NCBI GenBank assembly: GCA_963825615.1
Contig: CAWGTV010000003.1
Span: 310,001 to 374,000, forward strand
Origin: JAHEDT01 sp963825615
GTDB lineage: Bacteria > Desulfobacterota > Desulfuromonadia > Desulfuromonadales > BM103
Length of the DNA: 64,000 bases
Direction of reading: 5' to 3'
Positions 58,348 through 64,000 of this stretch are shown in pieces. Below the pieces are notes generated by a model. The model had not been told where the DNA came from and ran no database searches. It saw only the letters and a program-made list of their open reading frames with translations. The translations under genes were made by a program, and so were the position numbers. Position 1 is the first letter of the stretch. Each line of letters opens with the position of its first letter.

Positions 58348-59001
58348 CTATTTCAAGCCGAATTCTTCCGGCAGAGTATCAATAACGCGTTTGGTTCTCG
58401 CTGATTCGGCGATCATGATCGACCTGACCCGGTCAACGGCCTGTTCGAGGATGTCGTTGATCACAAGGTAATCGAAATGAGACCGCTTCGGCGATCTCTC
58501 CGGCGGCATTGAGCATGCGCCGTGCGATTACCTTCTCATCATCCGAATTGCGGAAATCCAGGCGCTTGCGCAGCTCACTCATATTAGGAGGGAGGATAAA
58601 GATGAAAACCCCGTCAAGCCCGCTGCGCCGCAGCTGTTCGGCGCCCTGGATATCAATATCGAGCAGCACGTCGGCACCCGCGTTGCTGGCCTGTTCCAAG
58701 GTCGCACGTGCTGTTCCATAACAATTACCATGCACCTGAGCCCATTCGACAAAAGCGTCATCAGCAATCATGCTGTCAAACACATCCCGACCCACGAAGT
58801 GGTAGTCGACACCATCCCGCTCACCGGCTCGCTGGCCCGCGTCGTATAAGAGATCGATTGCCGGAGGTCTGGGAACATAACCTGGATTTTCTTGCAGATC
58901 GAAGTTTTTCCGGCTCCGGAGGGTGCGGAAATCACGTAAAGGATCCCTTTTCTTTGCGCGTCCTGCGCCCCGCGTCCCGGGTTCTTTGTCTCACTCAACA
59001 T
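58348..59001 (-). pseudogene. gmk: guanylate kinase, two compensating single-base indels
   Basis: Three segments restore one full guanylate kinase of about 217 codons. The first has 'ILYVISAPSGAGKTSICK' and 'SISYTTRASEP'. The second reads '(ER)DGVDYHFVGRDVFDSM' and 'LLDIDIQGAEQLRR'. The third ends 'FDYLVINDILEQAVDRV'. One base is missing near 58824 (CCGGTGAG for CCGGGTGAG) and one T is extra near 58478 (CATTTCG for CATTCG). Gmk is essential, so sequencing error is most likely. Residues 5-16 come from a heptamer tract. The start overlaps the yicC stop by 11 bases. Confidence 0.85.
58955..58980. repeat. heptamer tandem repeat tract (gmk 5' end)
   Basis: GCGC-GTCCTGC-GCCCCGC-GTCCCGG, period-7 units. 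On the minus strand they encode an N-terminal extension (PGRGAQDAQR) placed before the conserved 'KGILYVISAPSG' of guanylate kinase. Confidence 0.6.
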
Positions 59002-59866
59002 TCTGAACCTGCTCACGAACCTTTTCGAGCTCGGATTTCAAGGCAACGACCGTGTTGGTCAATTCCGCATCATTGGATTTCGAGCCCATGGTATTGACCT
59101 CACGGTTCAATTCCTGGACGAGAAAATCCATGCGCCTGCCGACGGGTTCAACATCATCAAAAAGCACACGAAACTGGATCAGGTGGCTCCTGAATCGGGA
59201 AAGCTCTTCGCTGATGTCGCATCGATCGGCAAAAACCGCAATTTCCTGGGCAACCCGCTGTGGATCCCATTCCACGTTTTGCTGAAGTTTCGCCAGCCGC
59301 TCGGTGAGCTTTCCCTGCCATTCAGCTGGCACCTGGGGAGCACGCTTTTCGATCTGTGCCAGCATGTTTTCGGCGGCATTCAGGCGCTCTTGCAGATCCC
59401 TTCGGGTCTCCTCCCCTTCAGCCAGGCGCATACTGACCAGCTGCTCCAAGGCGACTGTGGTAGCGCGACCGAGGCAGTCAGCGAGCGTGGCCTCGTCGAT
59501 ATCCGCCTCCACGACCTGGAGCACGTCCTTCTGGCTGACAATCTGCCCGATAGTTACCTGTTCCGAAAGATTGAACTGCCGGGCCATGCCCGTAAACAAA
59601 TGGAGATAAGCAGCAGCAAGCTCATGGTTCAGCGTCGGCACTGCCTGGGCTACAGACGAAAGCTCGTAATTCACGTAAACATCAATTTTGCCGCGCCCCA
59701 GGGCCTGGCCGATCTGCTTGCGCACCCCATTTTCCAGGCTCAGAAAAGTGCGTGGCAACTTGATCGAGATGTCAGCGTAGCGATGATTCACGGTCTTGAT
59801 TTCCACGGTGACGGTGATATCGTCCTGCCGGGCTTCGCCCTTGCCGTAACCGGTCATGCTCTTCAT
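58991..59866 (-). CDS. yicC: YicC-family endoribonuclease-like protein
   Basis: About 291 residues. The N-terminal 'MKSMTGYGKGEARQDD' and 'EIKTVNHRYADISIKLPR' and the C-terminal 'GRRMDFLVQELNREVNTMGS' with 'VVALKSELEKVREQVQNVE' are the YicC/YloC signatures. Family members are endoribonucleases in E. coli and Bacillus. An ATG at 59866 is preferred; a TTG one codon earlier is eight bases from AGGAG and also possible. It heads yicC-gmk-rpoZ-spoT-ridA. Confidence 0.92.
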   Translation of the reverse strand: MKSMTGYGKGEARQDDITVTVEIKTVNHRYADISIKLPRTFLSLENGVRKQIGQALGRGKIDVYVNYELSSVAQAVPTLNHELAAAYLHLFTGMARQFNLSEQVTIGQIVSQKDVLQVVEADIDEATLADCLGRATTVALEQLVSMRLAEGEETRRDLQERLNAAENMLAQIEKRAPQVPAEWQGKLTERLAKLQQNVEWDPQRVAQEIAVFADRCDISEELSRFRSHLIQFRVLFDDVEPVGRRMDFLVQELNREVNTMGSKSNDAELTNTVVALKSELEKVREQVQNVE

Positions 59867-59880
59867 CAAAATAAAGACTC

Positions 59881-61297
59881 CTAGTAACTGCCTTTGCTGG
59901 TCAGAACAACCCAGACTGTTTTAAATAAAATCCGAAGATCCAAGCCAATACTCCACTTGTCTATATACTGCAAATCGAGCTTGACCACATCATCAAAGTT
60001 ATCGATCTGGTTTCTGCCGCTGACCTGCCACAAGCCAGTAATACCTGGCTTGATACTGATCCGGCGACGATGCCAGTTTTCATATTTTGCCACCTCGTCA
60101 GGTGTCGGCGGACGGGTGCCAACCAGACTCATGTCTCCTTTCAGAACATTCCAGAATTGCGGGAGTTCATCAAGGCTGGTCTTTCTCAGAAACTTGCCGA
60201 TGGACGTAACGCGCGGGTCATTCTTGACCTTGAATATTGCGCCCTTCATTTCATTTTGACCCTCGATGAGAGCTTTTTGAAGATCCGCATTGTGGTGCAT
60301 CGTACGAAACTTCCAGATCCGAAATGGTCGGCCGCTCTGTCCGATTCTCTGTTGACTGAAAAAAACCGGGCCTGGAGACTCAATTTTAATCGCCAGAGCA
60401 ACTAATGGGAAAACCAAGAATAAGAAAATCAAACCAAGGAGTGAGCCCAATATATCGACAATTCTCTTCAGGAAAAGCTGTTGTGCATCGAGGCTTTTCA
60501 CATGAAAAGTTAATATTGGCAGAGAACCCTGAAAAAAACTTAAATCCCTTCTGATAGCGATCGACATTGTAAAAATCGAGCACCATGCGCACCGTGATGC
60601 CGAGTTCTTCCAAGCTCCTGAGATGTTCCTCGATATCAACGAACTGGTCTTGGGAGAGACAAAAGACCACTTCGTCGACAGGGTTACATTTACAGGTCTC
60701 AAGAATATCTTCCAATCGTCCCAGAACTTTATGACCGGACACATTCTTTTTGAGACTACCTGAAGCGACTTGCAGGACACCTAGGACACGAAGGCCCCAG
60801 TCTGCATGGTCTTCAACAAGCTTGATGAACTCCTGGGCGCGTTCTGTCGTGCCAACAATAAGCAGTTGACGATAATTCAAACCTCGACGCCGAATGAAAC
60901 TCAGCAGCGCTTTAAGCAGCACCCTTTCCAGCAGGATGAGAATGAATGCCGTAGCAATAAAAGCAAGGACCAATTTGCGGCTATAGAAGTCACGGTCAAA
61001 AAAGAGGATCAGCGCAGAGATCACGAAACCTGAGAAAAAATGGACACAAAAAATCCGGTAAGCCAGGTCGAGAAAGCTGATTTGACGAATTGATTTGTAA
61101 AGATTGTATTTTGCGAGGAGGTAATACCAGACTGGCAATGCTGGCAATAAAATCCATGAGTAACGATAAATACCGGCGATATCGGCAGACAGGTATAAAC
61201 TTCTTACGTAGTAAGCTACGACAAAAGAAATCACAACCAATGACAAATCAAAGGTAATCGTCAATCGGTTCAGTAATTTGGCTTGTTCTTTGAGCAA
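59881..61297 (-). pseudogene. undecaprenyl-phosphate sugar phosphotransferase, frameshifted in a T7 run
   Basis: Two frames join to about 471 codons. The N-terminal half (61297 to about 60538) has four or five membrane segments and a nucleotide-binding-like fold ('YRQLLIVGTTERAQEFIKL'). The C-terminal half (about 60530 to 59881) is a bacterial sugar transferase: 'KRIVDILGSLLGLIFLF', 'WKFRTMHHNADLQ', 'IKPGITGLWQVSGRN' and 'DLQYIDKWSIGLDLRIL'. It would start repeat-unit assembly of an exopolysaccharide. One extra base in A7 at 60532-60538 breaks the frame, a typical homopolymer error. It overlaps the upstream glycosyltransferase by 50 bases. Confidence 0.85.
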
Positions 61298-62456
61298 AAT
61301 CTACGTCTTTCCCTGCGCACGAGAACTCAATACAGAAGTTATAGACATCCAGGGTTTTTTCAGTCATCTCCGTCACTGAGAAGCTTTTTGCTTTAAACAG
61401 TGAGGCGGCCCCCATCCGGTTCCTTAATTTCTCGTCGGCAACTAATGTTGATAAAGCCTCGCTCATTGCTTTTACATCCCGGCAAGGGACGATATAACCG
61501 TTCTCACCCTCATCAACCACCATATCCGAACCGCCCACCTGGGTGGTCACAAGAGGTAACCCTGCACACAGTGCATCCAGGAAGACATAAGGGAAGCCTT
61601 CATAATCACTGGAAAGAGTAAATATATCAAAAGCCTCCATCAGCTTCTTTTCTGTTACATAACCGGGCCATGTAACAAGGTGCGCGATATTCAATTTTTC
61701 CGCAACTTTTTTAAGCTGCGCTTGCATAGGACCATCACCAACCATGACAAGGCGAACATTTGCGAAACGTTGAGCGACTTTTGCAAACGCCTCGACCAAT
61801 ACATCTGGAGCCTTTTGCTCGACAAAACGTACAACGGTGCCCACCAGAACGTCTGCGTCAGACACTCCCCAGGCATGACGCAAATCAACCCTGAGATTCT
61901 GTGTATCTGCCAGGAGCATGTCAATTCCGTTTGGGATCAGAAAAACCTTCTTAGATGCAATCCCGAGGAAACTTTCAGCATGTTCCTGTTCAGCCTTGGA
62001 GGTTGCGATTACGGTATCGCCCAAAAAAGCAAGGACCCGCTCAGCAAAAGCATAGAAAGTAGACTCGAGCCAACTGAGGCCAGGATTCATTGTGATAAAA
62101 GCGTGGGCAGAATAACATTTCGCCTGAATCCCGGCACAAAACAAGAGCCTCGCCAAGCCTCCGCCTTTGGAACTGTGCCCATGAACAATGTCAAACGGTC
62201 CCATTTTTATTGCATACTTGCGGATTTTCCATAATGCACGGAAATCGGAGAATGCAGGTTTATGCACCATGGGAACAGGATATATTTTAACCGGGAGCAG
62301 GGAAAGGTTGCTGAGGCCTTCAGCTAAAACCGGATCCATCCTGTTGGGAGAATAAATCAGATGGACATCCACACCTTTGGCACAGAGTCCGGAGCATAAG
62401 TCGACCACATGCCTGGCCACTCCCCCTCCTGCCTCAACGATCATAAGTACGCGCAT
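61248..62456 (-). CDS. GT4-family glycosyltransferase
   Basis: A 402-residue GT-B fold enzyme. 'IVEAGGGVARHVVDLCSGLC' and 'IVHGHSSKGGGLARLL' are in the acceptor domain; 'VGDGPMQAQLKKV' and the Glu-x7-Glu-like 'DYEGFPYVFLDALCAGLPLV' are in the nucleotide-sugar domain. It adds a sugar to a lipid-linked glycan (inference). Part of the polysaccharide run that continues past the window; no strong ribosome-binding site. Confidence 0.9.
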   Translation of the reverse strand: MRVLMIVEAGGGVARHVVDLCSGLCAKGVDVHLIYSPNRMDPVLAEGLSNLSLLPVKIYPVPMVHKPAFSDFRALWKIRKYAIKMGPFDIVHGHSSKGGGLARLLFCAGIQAKCYSAHAFITMNPGLSWLESTFYAFAERVLAFLGDTVIATSKAEQEHAESFLGIASKKVFLIPNGIDMLLADTQNLRVDLRHAWGVSDADVLVGTVVRFVEQKAPDVLVEAFAKVAQRFANVRLVMVGDGPMQAQLKKVAEKLNIAHLVTWPGYVTEKKLMEAFDIFTLSSDYEGFPYVFLDALCAGLPLVTTQVGGSDMVVDEGENGYIVPCRDVKAMSEALSTLVADEKLRNRMGAASLFKAKSFSVTEMTEKTLDVYNFCIEFSCAGKDVDFAQRTSQITEPIDDYL

Positions 62457-62499
62457 TGTAGCGATTTGAGTCTACCCGTTTAGAATAAGTTTATAGCGA

Positions 62500-63235
62500 T
62501 TATGCACCCGAAGAGTACTTTTTTCTCCAGTGTATCAACCGCGAAGAAGCACTCAGCAGAGACAAAAACAAAAAAAATCTCAATTTCATAATTTGCCCTG
62601 CCCCGGAGCGCTGCATCTTCGTTACGGTCTTTTCATGACGGTGGTAAACCATTAGCTGCCGAGGAAGAAAAGTGACCTCCCCCACTGCTGTACAAGCTAA
62701 ACCGATCCAGCGATCATGCATATAAGCAAACGGCGGGAACGGCAAAAGGAATTCTTTGCACTCCTTGCGGATCGCCATGCAGCAGCCTAAAAAAGTATTT
62801 TTATAGATATTCTTCAACAACCCCGGGCCACTGTTCCGCCAATGGAAATAGGACTCATGAACCATTTCTTCTTTACTATTGACGACTTTGGCATCGGTGA
62901 CAATCGCCAAATCTTTAGAGCTCCGGAAAGACTCAACAACCATTGCAACTTTGTTTGGCAGCCAGTAATCATCTTGATCGGCAAAAAAAATGTAATCGCC
63001 CCTGGCTGCGGCCAAGTGATTTTTCAAATGATTTTAAGGGGCCAAGATTGGTTGCATTTCGAAACACACGGATTCTGGAGTCATGAAACGACTCGATAAC
63101 CGCAATGGTATCATCATCTGAAGCATCATCGACAATGACAATTTCATCATTGTCAGCGAGTTGCACCAAAATGGAATCCAGTTGCCGTCTAAGGAACTGA
63201 TCACCGTTAAACACGGCCATGCAAACTGAAACCAT
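62500..63235 (-). pseudogene. GT2-family glycosyltransferase, frameshifted in an A5 run
   Basis: Two frames join into a GT-A enzyme of about 245 codons. The first has 'VSVCMAVFNGDQFLRRQLDS' and 'EIVIVDDASDDDT'. The second begins around 'HLAAARGDYIFFADQDDYW' (with the metal-binding D-x-D) and ends 'IHWRKKYSSGA'. One extra base in the T5 run at 63020-63024 explains the break. The ATG at 63235 follows GAGG by six bases. It resembles rhamnosyltransferase-like GT2 proteins. Confidence 0.82.
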
Positions 63236-63332
63236 AGGAGACCTCAGGCTGATATTCAAACAGAGAATTTAACAGTCAATGTGATTTAGCTATTAGCAAT
63301 CAGAGCAGCACACTATTTTCGAAGCTAGCCCA

Positions 63333-64000
63333 TCAATCAACATCACGACTATTTACCGAGGAAGAGTTTAAATTATTCACGTCATGCGAGCCATGCCTTG
63401 CGGCTAAATAAAACGGTAAACCTAACATTCGAGACAAAGCACCCGCGATTTGAAACAACAGACCAATCAGGGCCCCATTCTGAATCAACAGCAGGTGCGA
63501 GAGCAAAAAATCAAAGGCCGCCGTCCCAAAGCCAAAACCACCCGCCACGCCAAACACTCCACCAAAGATTGCCAAGGGAAAGACAATAAGCCCTTTGAGT
63601 GGTGAAACAGCATTTCCAACAGCAATGGAAATAAGCAATAAAGAAGTACACCAAAAGAGATGATTCAAAACAGACAGACTTAAAGTGGTCAAGAGAACCT
63701 TTGGATTCTCACGCAGGGCATTAAAGGCCCCGATCATCTGCTTTAAGCGCTGCCCCCAAGCTTTCGCCAAAAGCCAGTTATTAATTTTAGGATTATTATA
63801 AAGGCGCCGTGAACCGGCTATGCGAAAGGCAATCAAAGGGCCGACGCTGGCCGAAAGCGTCATGCCAAGAAGGACATGGCGGGCGGGCAAGTTTTCCAAA
63901 AAATTCCAACCAATGAGACAGGCCAGTGTGGCGAGCAAGAATAAACCCAAAAGCCCTATGACCCTGTCAAAGGCAACCGCCATCACTGCCCGTGTCCGCA
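63333..64000 (-). CDS. UPF0104/lysylphosphatidylglycerol synthase-like membrane protein, 3' part
   Basis: The C-terminal ~220 residues of an integral membrane protein; the frame stays open to the window edge and includes '(R)TRAVMAVAFDRVIGLLGLF', the family's 'vdRviGl' motif. Five or six membrane segments are seen, with 'FGGVFGVAGGFGFGTAAFDF' resembling the Gly-rich 'P.pGGlGv.E' region of the LPG synthase TM family. Often encoded with glycosyltransferases, as here. The N-terminus is beyond the window. Confidence 0.8.
   Translation of the reverse strand, partial: RTRAVMAVAFDRVIGLLGLFLLATLACLIGWNFLENLPARHVLLGMTLSASVGPLIAFRIAGSRRLYNNPKINNWLLAKAWGQRLKQMIGAFNALRENPKVLLTTLSLSVLNHLFWCTSLLLISIAVGNAVSPLKGLIVFPLAIFGGVFGVAGGFGFGTAAFDFLLSHLLLIQNGALIGLLFQIAGALSRMLGLPFYLAARHGSHDVNNLNSSSVNSRDVD

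Noticed and set aside
8495..58980. CRISPR array or REP/BIME elements for the CGCG-rich tracts
   Set aside because: Tracts are only 20-32 bases, with 7-bp units and no spacers or cas genes; most are not palindromic, so they fit neither class.
1..64000. tRNA, rRNA or insertion-sequence genes
   Set aside because: No T-arm-like GGTTCRANYCC with acceptor pairing, no rRNA-like stretch and no transposase motif were found on reading both strands; short RNAs could be missed.

Overview
The window looks like chromosomal DNA from a Desulfuromonadales/Geobacterales-type deltaproteobacterium (Geobacter, Pelobacter or Desulfuromonas relatives). The evidence is gene content: a class I fumarase, a PxxKW cysteine-rich protein, a DHH-CBS-poly(A) polymerase fusion of the A-adding type, a TatD-radical SAM fusion, a cysE-iscR-iscS-iscU-mnmA-mtaB operon, and the order rnc-radical SAM-era. 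This is inference from gene families; no rRNA or tRNA gene was found. The DNA is gene-dense, and only one gap exceeds 300 bases (51041-51374).

Layout. 1-5.7 kb: 3' part of hcp, a small zinc-ribbon gene, then a minus-strand run (thioesterase, mutM, cupin, NTF2-like, an orphan peptide-ABC permease, a stand-alone MshEN protein). 5.9-12.2 kb: an OmpA-like porin, ugd, galE, era, a radical SAM gene and rnc. 12.4-18.2 kb, plus strand: tmk-holB-ricT-metG-tatD/rSAM. 18.3-24 kb: an HD-GYP protein, an SLC12-like transporter, cspA and mtaB. 24-28.3 kb: the cysteine/Fe-S/tRNA-thiolation operon, with a strong IscR-type site at its promoter. 28.4-33.2 kb: ilvA, a thiolase and fumarase. 33.3-41 kb: a peptide-modification cassette. 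41-59.9 kb: housekeeping genes (phosphohexomutase, scpAB, M50 protease, A-adding enzyme, pyrDK, rimI, purMN, rpmB, ridA, spoT, rpoZ, gmk, yicC). 59.9-64 kb: the start of an AT-richer exopolysaccharide region.

The most interesting system is the 33.3-41 kb cassette. Two PqqD-like proteins, two radical SAM/SPASM enzymes and a 67-residue Gly/Thr/Ser/Cys-rich peptide with a leader-like N-terminus form one minus-strand unit. An HprK-like P-loop protein and an S26 (Ser/His) peptidase-like protein converge on it from the plus strand. An ABC exporter and a frameshifted nucleotidyltransferase lie beyond. The set resembles the 'SynChlorMet' (Scm) cassette I recall from TIGRFAMs, for which I recall no precursor being assigned; the 67-residue peptide is a candidate precursor.

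Two other themes recur. First, a family of degenerate 7-bp tandem repeats (unit close to GNNNCGC, 3-4 units per tract) abuts gene boundaries at nine or more places and encodes the ends of several proteins (GalE, MnmA, Gmk, the nucleotidyltransferase). Second, five conserved genes carry single-base indels, several in homopolymers and one gene (gmk) with two compensating indels; sequencing error is the likeliest cause.
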